Below are positions 27,301-37,879 of a stretch of DNA of 64,000 nt, piece by piece (the first letter of the stretch is position 1; the number at the start of each line of letters is the position of its first letter). Made by a program: the position numbers and the translations under genes. The notes below the pieces were generated by a model. It was not told the DNA's origin. It saw nothing but the letters and a program-made list of their open reading frames with translations, and did no database searches. This DNA comes from Thunnus maccoyii (taxonomy: Eukaryota; Chordata; Actinopteri; Scombriformes; Scombridae), in the NCBI RefSeq assembly GCF_910596095.1, contig NC_056533.1, positions 5,207,501 through 5,271,500 of the forward strand, read 5' to 3'.

Positions 27301-30300
27301 TATCTCAATTTAATATATAAAAACTTCATATAGTGTAAAGTTCCTCTTTGCTTCCTTTACATATTTACCACATTCTGCCCAAATTTTCCATCTTTATGGA
27401 TGCATGAAAACAGTTTCACATATGATGAATCATTACCCATAAAGTTGTTGGTAAATTTCTAAATATTTATAATCTACAATGTTTGTTGTCTGTGACAATA
27501 CTGGATGTATATCTTGCACAATCTCTTGTTTGTAAAATACTTTCAGTAATGTTCTTTACCCTTAAGAACAATATTGTCCAGTTAAATTTCCGTAGGACAT
27601 AAATATACCTTCTTTTCACAGATATCCAATAGTATGGAATCTAAGATCTGTTGCAAGTGTCATTTCATATCTTGTGTTGATATGTGTTTTCTACACAGAC
27701 TGAGCGAGATGTGAGCGTGCGCCAGCGGGCTGTGGATCTGCTCTATGCCATGTGTGACCGCAGCAACGCCAAGCAGATCGTGGCAGAGATGCTGAGCTAC
27801 CTAGAGACGGCTGATTACTCCATCAGAGAGGAGATAGTGGGTCACCCATTCAGGCCTGTACACCACAAAGTTGCCCTGTGTTCCACTCTCGCCCTCAGCC
27901 AGTTGCCTCTCTTCCTCAGGTGCTCAAGGTGGCCATCCTGGCAGAGAAGTACGCTGTCGACTACACCTGGTACGTGGACACCATCCTCAACCTCATCCGC
28001 ATCGCCGGGGACTATGTCAGTGAGGAGGTGTGGTATCGTGTCATCCAGATCGTCATAAACCGAGATGATGTCCAAGGCTACGCTGCCAAAACTGTTTTTG
28101 AGGTGGGTATGGAGCTTTGTGCCATCACAGATCAGCTTTACCGTCAGTGCGCACCCTCAGTGTCAACCTCATCAGTGTTGTAAGCAAATGTATCGTATAT
28201 ATTTTTTTAGAATATGTGGGCTAATGATCTGGCCAAAACCTACTACATAGGTGCAAATTTAAAAAAACAAATGTATTTTTCCAATCCATACTGTCCCATT
28301 TCTGGTACTTTTAAATGATAGGTATTGGCTAAATAAGGTGATTTCTAGTCCTTCGCTTGCTCCGGGTGCTCCTGCTGTCACAAAGGCCCCTTTGTGCTCT
28401 GTTAAAACACTGGGAGCACACAGTGAGCGCTTCATTACAGAATATTAGCAGAAACCATCAAAGTAAAGCTGTGATGCAAGTATTTTCAGAGTTATTCAGC
28501 TGTTGAATTGTATAACAAATGTAAATATTTGCCTGCTTTACACTAAGTGAGCACTTTATGTTAAGAGAAATATTTATTTGAATCAGACTCTTGCCAAGAG
28601 TTAGAAAAACAACATTGGATTAAAAAAAAGAAAGAGAAGTAGTAGAGAAATAACCAAAGAGTTATGACTGTTAGGAATTAAGTTTGATCAGTGGCAATCA
28701 AGAGACCCTTTGAGCTGATTACACTTTACCCACAAGAAATCCTCAAGGAGCCCATGCAGTGGGAAACAGTATGGGCTCCAGAGGAATTGTATCCTTGTTA
28801 CTCGACTCTGTTGGGTCCACATGGACATGCTGGCTAGGTGGTTACCTCCCATTCTATTCAAACTCTCACTTAGATGGTGTTGTGTGATTTCTTCTTTTTT
28901 GTTTCTAACCCACTGCTCTCATGCTTTGTGAACACTTGCAGGCACTACAGGCTCCCGCCTGCCATGAGAACCTTGTTAAAGTCGGAGGTTACATCCTGGG
29001 AGAATTTGGTAACCTGATTGCTGGTGACTCGCGCTCCAGGTACAAACAGTGTCCACAAAAAACCCGAACACGGTGCAGTGTTTAACATGTAGAAGAAGTT
29101 AGAGGAATATAATGTTGTCTATTAGCGAGTATGGTTTAATATACAGTGGAATTATCAGCATAGAGTTGACCTGAAGGATAAGAAGCCTTACTGTCACTGT
29201 TTTATATCGTCTTCTCCTTCAGCCCTCTGGTCCAGTTCAACCTTCTCCACTCCAAGTTCCACCTGTGCTCCGTGCCGACGCGGGCGCTGCTGCTGTCGGC
29301 CTACATCAAGTTCATTAACTTGTTTCCAGAAGTGAAGGCCACCATCCAGGACGTCCTGCGCTCAGACAGCCAGCTCCGCAACGCTGATGTGGAGCTTCAG
29401 CAGAGAGCCGTGGAGTACCTGAGGCTCAGCTGCATCGCCAGCACAGATATATTGGTTAGTGATTTCTGCAGGGAGTGGACAAAATACTGAAAACATACAA
29501 ACAGGCTCACACACACTCAGTAGAGTCATAGAATACATTTGCAGTGTCTTAAATTAATACAAAGTGACTTTCCACAGTGTCATCTAGTGACTGTATTGAT
29601 CATGAGATGAAATGCATCACAATCTATTTGATTCTGTGTGTCAGCAAACGATTTATGGAAAAACTGCTAAAATTGTTAATTGTACAGCGGTGCAGTAGCT
29701 GTCTGTGTACAGTATTCCCTCACTCTCTCTGTCCCTCCCCAGGCCACAGTCTTAGAAGAGATGCCTCCGTTCCCAGAGAGAGAGTCTTCAATCCTGGCCA
29801 AGCTGAAGAGGAAGAAGGGTCCAGGCCACCTGCCGGACATCGATGACGCCCGGCGGAACGTCAACGGCAGCACGGAGCACAGCGAGAGCAGCGAGGCCAC
29901 GAGCAAGGTAACTCCACAGTGCTGGAATAGCTTGCAGTGACACTTCATTTGCGAAGAAATGTGCATCATAACAGTTATACTCTTTTTATTGTGTATCGAT
30001 AATTACTGGTTTCCAGCCTTTTGGCCTTTGCCTTTATTTTCCATCGTTTTTTAGCCTTTCCTTGATCTTCACTTCCACTTGTCCTCTCTTCTCCTTCCCC
30101 GTCTTCACCCCTCTATCCTTCCTCTACTCTTTCTGTCCCGCTCCTTCTCTTTCTCCTTCAGTCTTCTCCTTCACTGATGACAGACCTTCTCCCAACCAAC
30201 AGGCCCCGCCCTGCCTCCTCTAGTCCCATCATGCTCTCTGCTGGGACCATGGTATACTGATACTGTAGCTAGAAGCAACACATAGTATACTGATTTACAT

Positions 30301-33300
30301 CTTTGATTAATTACCACTGCAGTGGAAACTACTCTTGTCTTATACACACTCACTGAGCACTTCATTATATAGAAAGTGTTATATATAAAGTGCTCAGTGA
30401 GTGTATTAACTAACCATGCAGTTGGATTTTTCTGGGAAATGCCTCTATGTCACACATCATTAAGCTATTTCTGTGTTATTGTATGCTTAAGTATTTTGCG
30501 TAGAATGTTTCCTACTGACTCATGTCCATGTGTTACACATGTTTATTCACATCTAGATAGAATCAGTGCTAACATTAGCAAGCTAGGCTAATTCACTTCC
30601 ACTATCTCCACTTTTTGAGTGGAATACAAACGTAGCAGGAACAGCTGCTGATGGAAACACCCACGCAGATACTTGAGATGCTGTTTCCATAAATTTGTCC
30701 AAACAGTTTATTCTATTGTGAAAAACTGAAAACTATGCACAACAGCCGTGGTATTATTATAGTTTATATTCCTTTACTAAACAAATGAGGAAAATGCTAA
30801 TGTCAGTTTGATGTAAAAACTTAGGTTGAGGTTTTGGTGTGCTGTGTGTGCAGTTACTGTATGTCAAAGATAATATTTGCTGACTTTCTCCCCCCAGAGT
30901 TCCACCCACCCCTTCACAGACCTGCTGAATCTGAACTCCACCCCCTCAGCAGGAGGCAGCCTGCTGATTGATGTCTTTTCTGACAACTCAACTCCTGCCT
31001 CCATGGATGTGTCTGAGGAAAATTTCTCCAGGTGGGCTCACACTGTGCGCTTGGTTGATGAAATCAGCAGAGAAATACAGTTTGCAGCATTTGCTGCTTT
31101 GGACTAAATTGCCCCATTAGTGAAAAATGCAAGTTCTCAAAAGTCTTCTTTATGTGTGTGTGTGCAGATTCGTTTGCAAGAACAACGGCGTTCTCTATGA
31201 GAACCAGCTTTTGCAAATTGGACTTAAGTCTGAGTACAGGCAGAACCTGGGTGAGCAGATTTACAATATCAAATGTGTATCTTTCTGTTTTGGGAAATCT
31301 CATTAGATTTAATCAATTTTGCTGGTATTTTTTAAGAATTTAAAGGAAGTGTTTATCTTCTGTCATACCCCAGGTCGTATGTATGTGTTCTTTGGCAACA
31401 AGACATCTACCCAGTTCCTCAGCTTCTCCTCAGCGGTGGTCAGTCAGGACACGCTCAACACTCATATCCTTTCTGCTGCTAGTTAGATTATTAGTCATGT
31501 TTTAACCCACAGGAAGTGCTGCAGTTAACTTAACACAAGTAACTAGTTCCTCCTCAGTACACTTGTACTTCAGCTCTGCAGGTGTGCTGAGATGAATACT
31601 AGCGTAATTTTGGTATCAGAAGAATTCTTAACCATGGCTTCCACAGCTGAACGTCCACGCTAAGACAGTAGACCCCATAATAGAAGGTGGCGCTCAGGTA
31701 CAGCAGATCCTCAACATCGAGTGTGTGTCCGATTTCACCGACGCGCCAGTGCTCAACATTCAGTTCAGGTTGGTGCCTGAATGCGACTTTTTAAAAAATG
31801 TTGACATGATGAGCTAATTATATAAGCTAATGTCTGATTCTGTATATGTGTGGACAGATATGGTGGAGCCCTTCAGAACATTGCAGTGAAGCTCCCTGTG
31901 ATGCTTAACAAGTTTTTTCAGCCCACAGAGATGACATCCCAAGACTTCTTCCAGCGCTGGAAACAGCTCGGCGCGTAAGGTTCACTTTACATGATCAGTG
32001 TAGCAGGAGAAAACTTCCCCTCATGCTTCTGTGTACTGTCACAGTCAAATAGAGATGTGCATTCACGTCAAGAGCATGAATGGCATTCAGTCAGCCCGCT
32101 ATGATAGGTCAACATTTAGCTCAACATTTCCCTCTACAAGCATTGGTGCTCCAGCCCAAATGTGTTGACATGTGTTTTTGCATTAACTACATAAATTACA
32201 CAAACTGTACATTTGCAGTAGTAATGGTTTTCTTTTTTACAAAAGACATTTTGACTTGTGACAGTAGGAAAAGCACATATGTAGATAATAAAATGAATGA
32301 GGTTCAGTTTCCTGGTATTGTGCATGCTGACTCACTGTCACACTGTCAGGACTTACTGGGACTACTGGGACACACTAACGAAGCTTTTCCTGCTGTGACA
32401 AGTCAAAATATCTGCTGTACAAAAATAAAAGTAAAAATGCCAAAAAAAAAAAAACAACAACACTGGTGTCAACTTCTAAAATTTGGTTATTTTGGTTTTA
32501 TGTTTAAAAAAAATCAAGCAGTTTGAATATGTCAACTCGGGATTTGGGTAAAGAGTGTTTTACTATTTCTGACATTTTATGGACAAATCTATTTAAAAGA
32601 GAAATGAATCTACAGATTAATCAGTGAGGAAAATAATCATTAGTTGCAGCTCTGTTTCATTTCTTGTTCTGTTTTTATCTGATTCCAACTAAGTGGATAA
32701 AATATCCTGATTCACTGAGCTCTGAGCTTAACAAATCTCTTATTGATATGTTTTGTTATTAGCATTGTCCAAAACATTCATTTTTAGCTGGTGTTGAGTG
32801 TGCCAGTTTAAATGACAAACATTGTCTGCAGCAGATTATATAAACTGTAATGAAAGTTAAAGGGACACTCCGCAGATTTTACACATAATGGTCATGAAGA
32901 ATCAGGTGTGCAGCAGTAAGCAGGCTACACCTGTGGTTTCAGGATCTCAGATACACATTCAGTGGATTCAGTAAGGGCTACCGATTATTATAGTAATTGA
33001 GTATTCTACCGATAATTCCATCGATTGAGTAATTGGATGCTATGCTAATGCTAATGCTAACATTAACGTTACCTGTCGGGTCCGCTCATGCTATTGTGGT
33101 AGGCTAGTTCAGTTTTACTTACACTGTACAGAGTTTTTGTTTTGTTTCAGCTTCCTGTCGTTTTCTCTGGCCTGTCTCTTTTCTTCGCCCCTCGCTGTTT
33201 TCTCTCTCTTCCTCCATTTTGCAATCCACGCCATCAAATCACGTCTTCTTGACGTCATGTGTCTACAGTGTAAGTGCGTTGTGCGATAGTAATCATCCGT

Positions 33301-35254
33301 GCGACAAACAATGTGCTGTATATAGTTACATGGATTAAATGAAGATGATTTTTAGTAATCGAGTTTCTCAAGGAATCATTTCAGCCCTAGATTTGATACT
33401 GGATGAGACTATAAAATCCTTTCAAACCTCACCTATAGTTTATGTGAAAACAAAGCTTTGTAAAGTCCTTTTGACCTCTCTTGGAATTTAGGTGTTGTAT
33501 GAATGCAAGTATCAACATACATTTAACAGATTGAGCTTCACATCGGCAGTATTTATTGCAGAGGCCTTGTCATAGAAAGGATTCCATTGCAAATGTTATT
33601 GTCAGAAAACTAATCTTCTCCTCTCTCTACCCTGCAGTCCTCAGCAGGAGGTTCAGAAAATCTTCAAAGCCAAACACTCGATGGACACTGATGTTACCAA
33701 GGCCAAGGTAAAATATTTATCCTCTGAGGAAACCTTCTTCAGACACCTTTACAAATGTACCAGCTGGTTGTGTGAAAATCGACATGACATGCTGTCATGT
33801 GAGCCACTAAAACATGATACGATATTTAAAATCATAGAGGAAATGTGCCTGAATGAATTGATTGTTTGAAGTGCCAAGTTTGGTTATTGTTGTTCCACTT
33901 TTGCTTTTCCACTTATTTAATCAGTGATGTTATGGCACATTTTGTCTTTGTATTTTATTTAGTTATGTCTCAGTCATAAAGGATGCCTCATTTTTTTAAA
34001 TATATAGCAGCTTCTCAGAAAAATTGCAATACAGTTTTTGACCTTTTTTGTTGTTATTTTTCCACTAAACAACAGTATTTTTTAAATTCAGTGGGGGTTT
34101 TGGAATGCACAGATAGTCCTGTGTATATACTGTAATTATTTGCGTAAGACAGATAATATTTTTATAAAACTTCAGATTGTACATTCATAAACATGAGCAG
34201 TTTGTGTCCATCTCTTATCTGTAATACTTGGTAGCATATAGACTTTGTCAGCCAAGATAGAATTTGGTATAACAATCATGACTCAGGATCCAGTTACTCC
34301 ACATATAGAGTATTTTTAATGAACCTTTTGGCCCTGTAGTGAGTGTGCATGTGTTCCCAGGGAGCATGCTCGCATCAAACAGTTAGATGTGTTTGTTGTG
34401 TTACAGATGGTTCAGTTTAGAAATGCTGAGATGAGTTTGCTGAGGTACGGTATAAATTTGTGGAATGTGAGCAACAGCCTGGGAACAAGAGCTGCCTAAG
34501 AAGCCAACTTCTTTGGAATGAAAATCCTTGAGGTGCCAGTTCACCTGTTAACTTAGAGGTTTGACTTTTATTAGATGTTAGCTTGTGCTGTAATTAGTCA
34601 CATTTGCAAGTGTTCTTGATTTGATAATTTATGTGGAAATATTGTGCGTTTTGGACAAAACTGCATGCCCAATTATGCAGTGACTCATTGAATATGCCTT
34701 ATTTCTTGAGATCCCAACATTTCAATACTCCTGGAGGGACTGACTACACCTTGATTGTAACATCAGAATCCAAGAATTCTGGAGATCACTCTTGAATTGA
34801 ATCAGCAACTTGAAGAATTGAATCACTATAAATTAAGTTGATGGGGTAATCATATGATTGGTTCACAATTTCCGGATTTTTTTCCCCCACATCACTTTGC
34901 TTTCTTGTGTGCATATAATCATATCCTCTTTTTCCTGCAGATCTTAGGCTTTGGTGTAGCTCTGCTGGATGGGGTGGATCCCAATCCTGCAAACTTTGTT
35001 GGAGCAGGAGTCATCCACACTAAGAGCACTCAGGTGGGCTGCCTCCTCAGACTGGAGCCCAATGAACAAGCAGAGGTAAAGGTAAACACACACACACACA
35101 CACACAACTCTGTGTTGAACCATAATATATCTATATATTGTGTAACTGTGTGTGTGTGTGTTTTTTTTTTGTTCAGATGTACCGTCTCACCCTCCGGACC
35201 AGCAGGGACTCTGTGTCTCAGAGACTGTGTGATCTCCTCTCTGATCAGTTCTAG
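15356..35254 (+). CDS. ap2a1: AP-2 complex subunit alpha (alpha-adaptin), complete, 22 coding exons
   Basis: Large subunit of the AP-2 clathrin adaptor. It binds PtdIns(4,5)P2 and dileucine cargo at the plasma membrane and recruits endocytic accessory proteins through its C-terminal ear. Coding exons: 15356-15422, 19253-19321, 20991-21133, 21267-21460, 22959-23088, 23212-23313, 23421-23529, 25036-25186, 25532-25700, 27699-27836, 27920-28102, 28942-29039, 29223-29454, 29743-29907, 30898-31031, 31168-31250, 31374-31463, 31645-31768, 31858-31974, 33638-33707, 34941-35075, 35177-35254. They total 2781 nt, 926 residues, close to the vertebrate length of 939-977. The start [13 protein letters not shown] is the family's N-terminus. 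Residues 53-58 read YSKKKY, the known phosphoinositide-binding lysines 55-57. The helical trunk runs to about 625 ([15 protein letters not shown]), then a hinge with a DLL motif, then the ear from FVCKNNG; FFQRW in exon 31858-31974 is the ear platform motif. Stop after LLSDQF. Alpha-1 versus alpha-2 is unsettled: PPPEDAA, AKQIV, KRKKGPG and NTQL are alpha-1-like; ANFVGAG and VSQRLC are alpha-2-like. Linkage to ccne1 and C19orf12 tips me to ap2a1. Family identity is near certain. Confidence 0.95.
16203..16887. mobile_element. Large foldback element in AP-2 alpha intron 1
   Basis: Two arms of roughly 250 bp are inverted copies of each other. The left arm (about 16203-16470) contains AGTGATATTTAGC, TTTTTTCACCATTTGTACTT, CTGAAAAAGTGTTAG and AAAGGGCGATTTCACTG. 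The right arm (about 16615-16887) carries the complements CAGTGAAATCGCCCTTTTTT, AACTTTTTCAGAAGTG, GTGGTGAAAAAATGC and TAAATATCA in reverse order. The spacer of about 150 bp has no coding frame. This fits a long-TIR, non-autonomous DNA transposon. Confidence 0.75.
17085..18050. mobile_element. Foldback element interrupted by a nested repeat, intron 1
   Basis: The ends TTAAAGGGCAGGTTCACAA and (inverted) GTGTGAAACCGTCCTTTA match. Inner arms also pair: CACTTACATTGTAAGTG-type sequence near 17235 and 17575, and AAAAGATCCCCTTC near 17206 against GAAGGGATCTTCT near 17595. A separate element sits inside at 17641-17964. Confidence 0.65.
17641..17964. mobile_element. Nested hAT-like MITE copy
   Basis: This is the common fish repeat with GATTAGTTGTTTGGTCCATA, CCCAAAGATATTCA and a terminal TTGTTGCAGCTCTA. 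It is flanked by the 8-bp direct repeat ATTACAGC (17633-17640 and 17965-17972), the target-duplication length of hAT elements. The expected left terminus (tagggctgcaac-like) is missing, so the left end has been eroded or the flank match is partly fortuitous. Related copies occur near 32570-32660 and 49380-49530. Confidence 0.6.
18120..19080. repeat. Palindromic TCATAATTATGA-type repeat islands, intron 1
   Basis: Two islands (about 18140-18300 and 18970-19075) are built from variants of CTCATAATTATGA and GGTAAAGATCTCATAGTTATGAG. They are separated by about 650 bp of different sequence that includes a poly-T run near 18955. They look like the two inverted ends of one element or two copies of a short palindromic repeat. 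Confidence 0.45.
22320..22870. repeat. Probable interspersed repeat in AP-2 alpha intron 4
   Basis: A comparatively G+C-rich block begins GAGGCCGGAGTGCGGGACTT and ends near AAAAGTTCCATACTGCAGG. It looks like a dispersed fish element, recognised by general composition and its opening motif only. No coding capacity and no firm ends. Confidence 0.35.
24190..24540. repeat. Interspersed repeat family R1, copy in AP-2 alpha intron 7
   Basis: Shares ordered motifs with the longer copy at 36640-37240: AAAGACTGGAG.., CAGCCAGCTGGCTCTGTC, GCTAAGCTAGGCTAA and GGTATCAATCTCTCAG..AAGAAAACAAGCATATTT. This is a very common teleost repeat with no coding frame. Confidence 0.55.
25970..26115. mobile_element. 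Small MITE, about 146 bp, AP-2 alpha intron 9
   Basis: The left end CTCAAAGGTCCACTTGCTA is mirrored by the right end AGTAAGTGGACCTTTTGAG. The interior of about 105 bp has no open frame. Short length and near-matching inverted ends are the evidence. Confidence 0.6.
26116..27690. other. Long A+T-rich remainder of AP-2 alpha intron 9
   Basis: No repeat ends or exon-like frame recognised. The intron resumes coding at 27699 after the acceptor TTTTCTACACAG. Confidence 0.5.
30162..30251 (+). CDS. ap2a1: Candidate 30-codon cassette exon in the AP-2 alpha hinge
   Basis: Preceded by a strong pyrimidine tract and CAG (TCTTTCTCCTTCAG) and followed by GTATAC, this 90-nt segment is open throughout in the frame needed. 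The upstream and downstream constitutive exons meet at phase 0, so inclusion adds exactly 30 residues (926 to 956). The product is rich in Ser, Pro and Thr and carries TDLLPT, a DLL motif like the adjoining hinge exon's TDLLNL. From memory, mammalian AP2A1 has a tissue-specific hinge insert of about 22 residues, which makes an alternative exon here plausible. A weaker donor (GTATAC) fits optional use. Not proven without transcripts. Confidence 0.55.
30346..30404. repeat. Perfect 17-bp inverted repeat (hairpin) in hinge intron
   Basis: ACACTCACTGAGCACTT at 30346-30362 and its exact complement AAGTGCTCAGTGAGTGT at 30388-30404 bracket a 25-nt A+T-rich loop. CACTCACTGAGCACTT is a familiar end of fish MITEs, so this is probably a solo foldback. 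It lies about 95 bp downstream of the candidate cassette exon. Confidence 0.75.
31464..31644 (+). other. ap2a1: U12-type AT-AC intron in AP-2 alpha
   Basis: The intron begins ATATCCTTT, the minor-spliceosome AT-AC donor consensus, and ends in AC (GGCTTCCAC, then AGCTGAAC). A U12-like branch element TTCTTAAC lies at 31625-31632, about 13 nt from the 3' end. Splicing here restores the frame (NTQLNVHAK). No GT donor gives the right frame in this exon, and using the nearby CAG as acceptor would shift it. Human alpha-1 reads a similar ..LQTQL.. at this point (from memory), supporting the junction. Confidence 0.9.
32967..33392. mobile_element. hAT-like MITE in AP-2 alpha intron 20
   Basis: The right end, read on the minus strand, is TAGGGCTGAAATGATTCCTT followed by GAGAAACTCGATTACTA, the well-known fish hAT terminus. 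The left end AGGGCTACCGATTATTATAG is a diverged partner. The interior holds a GCTAATGCTAATGCTAA run near 33045 and no reading frame. Confidence 0.5.
35076..35176 (+). other. ap2a1: 101-nt AP-2 alpha intron with complementary AC and GT repeats
   Basis: The donor GTAAAG is followed at once by about ten AC units (35086-35106). The acceptor tract is preceded by seven TG units (35147-35160), then poly-T and GTTCAG. The two repeats can pair in the pre-mRNA and bring both splice sites together. The donor after GCAGAG is preferred because it joins directly to MYRLTLRTS as in other alpha-adaptins. Confidence 0.8.
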
Positions 35255-36010
35255 ACTCGACACAGCACCAGCGTTACCACACATTTACTCTCCTAGTCTC
35301 ACCTTAGATTGGAATTGATGTATTGTACAGTGTAAATTCTTTTTTTATTTGACTTACTCTACATGTAAATGAAAAGAAATGTATTTTTGGCACACAGCTT
35401 TACTAATATGTCACTGCTTTAAACCTGCCTGTACTGTATGTGTGTGTACTCACACTGTGAGCACCTTAGCCGACATGTTGCGGGTGGTGCAGGAGGCTCT
35501 GAATGCTTCTCTGTAGTGTTCTGCAGCTCCAAAGTTTTGAAATTGTGTGTTTTTTGCTGCTTGAGTACTGCCTTTCTTCTCATTGAAACATTTTGAGGAG
35601 TGTTTAGCATTAATTAGATTACCAAGCGTACCAATGAATTCAATAATCGACTGTTCTGATAGCGTTTCTATGAGACATTTTATTCTTGTAGTGTTTCAAA
35701 CGAGTGTTGCACAGCACTGGGAAGCTTTCCTCAACTTCTAGCCCATTTTGCACTTGTTAGAGAAAAAAAGATCACATCAGATAGATTTAGACAAGAGAAT
35801 TTTGACTTGAATCTCAGAATTCTTACTTGCTTCACAAATTTGACACATCTGTCGTCTCAGGAGCAAAGGCAAAGCTATGCATTGTGGGGTTTTTTTTTTT
35901 AGCTAAAGGTAGACTTTGAATGCTATATTTTTTCTGTTCCATTGTGGGAATTTTTAAGCTTTGCAGAAATTTTACACGTTTAGTTTAAACATTCAAATAA
36001 AATGGCAAAA
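35255..36010 (+). other. ap2a1: AP-2 alpha 3' UTR (proximal)
   Basis: Sequence after the stop has no further exon. The first good polyadenylation hexamer, AATAAA, is at 35996-36001. Later hexamers (near 39962 and 40405) are possible distal sites. The real 3' end cannot be fixed from sequence alone. Confidence 0.5.
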
Positions 36011-36639
36011 TCTTACTTTAGTACACTAGGTAGCAAATGGGTAGCGATTTCTGATAGTGATGGAATTCAGTGTCAGCTTTTTTTCCCCCTCATAATATCT
36101 ACAAAACTCTGGCCCTGATCTCCTTCCACACAGTTGTGCCTTTTGAGCTTTTACTACACTGTTAAATAGACACGCGTAATATTCTTAAAATCTTAAGCAC
36201 TACAACACTGTCTCACTACTTTTGCCTAAATGCATTTATTCACAGAGCACTTTCCAAACTGGTAATATTTCTATATTTCAATACCGCTCGGTGTATTTTC
36301 TGTTTTATAAATTGTACTTTTGTCATATACCTTGATGACATATTTGATGTGGCCTCGTCTTTTAAAACACACACAACAGACACTAAACCAGACTCCTAAA
36401 AGTGGGTTAAGAGGTCTTAAAAAATGCAGCCTAAAATGCTCCATGCATACACATAATCTGTGATTTTGAACAATTTGGGAATTTGGCAAAATCAGCCACT
36501 CTATAAAAGTTGAAATCCAAGACAAAAGCTTTAAGTTCTGGCCCGTTAAAGGTGGAAACAGATAATTTTTATATATTTTATGTTAAATATGTTCCAAATT
36601 TTGGGAAATAAGTTTATTCACTTCCTTGCTCAGAGTTAG

Positions 36640-37240
36640 ATAAGGAGATTAATAACAATCTAATATATGTTCTAAAAATTTGAGGCTGGAGCCAGGAGAC
36701 AGTTAGTTTAGCAGAAAGACTGGGAATGGGGAAATGGCTAGCTAGTTTCTGTCCGAAGGTTAAAAAAAAAAAAAAAAAAACAGCTTAAATGCCTGACTGC
36801 CAGAATGTCTAAAGCTCACTAATTGACCCGTTATAACTTGTTTGTTTAATCAATACAAAAAATGAAGTGTACAAACTACAAGTTGTGACTTTCTGTTGAG
36901 TGTGGTGATGACAACACTCTAGGAAGTCACCGCACCCCGCCAAGAGATAGTTCTGCATATAACACTTTGTAAAACCATTTTTTTGTACGGATTAGACAAA
37001 TGAGATATAATGTGTTCCCTAAGTCGTGATCTTTAGAGCTGCTGGAAGGCTTTTTTTTCTTCATCTTTGGACAGAATCAATCTATTTTTTTCCAGTTTTT
37101 TTGCTAAGCTAAGCTAATCGACTCCTGGCAGGAGATTCATATGAAATGGACAGATATGAGAGTGGTATCGATCTTCTCATCTAACTCTCAGCAAGAAAAC
37201 AAATAAGAAAATGTCTCAAAGTGACAAACTTTTCTTAAGA
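36640..37240. repeat. Interspersed repeat family R1, longer copy
   Basis: Carries GAGGCTGGAGCCAGGAGACA, CTAAAGCTCACTAATTGACC, GTTATAACTTGTTTGTTTAA, AGAGTGGTATCGATCTTCTC and ATCTAACTCTCAGCAAGAAA in the order of a widespread teleost repeat. A poly-A run interrupts it at 36763-36780. A shorter copy is in AP-2 alpha intron 7. Confidence 0.65.
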
Positions 37241-37879
37241 GCTTTTGTTCAGCAATAGTAATCGCAATAAATAAGAATATAAGAACAAATGTAAGTGAAT
37301 ACTAAAAGAATACATCTGTAAATGGTGTTAAAGTGGTTGGCCGACTCATGAGCTCATCAAGTATCTTAAAGTGGAGCTGAGAAGCTTTACTCTGAGGTCT
37401 CATTTTACTAAGTTGATACCATCTTTTAAAAATGGTTATAGGCCTTCACTATGCCCATAACGATTTCTCCTTATATATGGGCTCATATCTTGTTGGATAT
37501 GAGGTTTCACATCATTTAAATGCAGTGGACTCAGACTTTTGGGTGTCTTAAGGTTTATCTATTTACTGTCATCAGGCATGTGAAATCCCAGCAATGATAC
37601 AGAAGAGCAACCAGCCCAGAGTCACTGAGTCCCTTCTGTTGTTCAGCAGCTTATTGTCAAGATCACAAATGGGATGGAGGTGTGGTGCAGGATTTGGAAG
37701 CACTGATCTTCTTACTAATCTGTATTGTATACAGGACCATGGAGACACTGAAACAGGGTGATACTGTAGGTGCCAGCTGGGATTAGTTTAAAACTCTAAT
37801 CAATATTTTATTTTAGTGAAGGATCAAAGGTGTAATGTGAAGGTGTTGCTCATAGTGATGAACCCACAGAGCATTACCA

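Noticed and set aside
27837-27919. Continuous reading frame through a possible retained intron between exons 10 and 11
   Set aside because: GTGGGT and TTCCTCAG flank an 83-nt intron, and removal restores [19 protein letters not shown] as in all alpha-adaptins.
31645-31648. GT-AG reading of the exon 18/19 intron using the CAG at 31644-31646
   Set aside because: It needs a donor that is not present and shifts the reading frame; the AT-AC boundaries keep it.
32080-32526. 148-codon open frame on the plus strand
   Set aside because: It lies wholly in AP-2 alpha intron 20, runs through a poly-A tract, and resembles no protein; the flanking exons splice past it in frame.
35086-35160. AC and TG runs as ordinary microsatellites only
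   Set aside because: Considered, but their placement at the two ends of a 101-nt intron in complementary form is better treated as a possible splicing structure and is reported as such.
34854-35318. 154-codon frame near the AP-2 alpha 3' end
   Set aside because: It reads exon 22 and then runs through the AC/GT-repeat intron in the wrong frame; the true end is at 35254.
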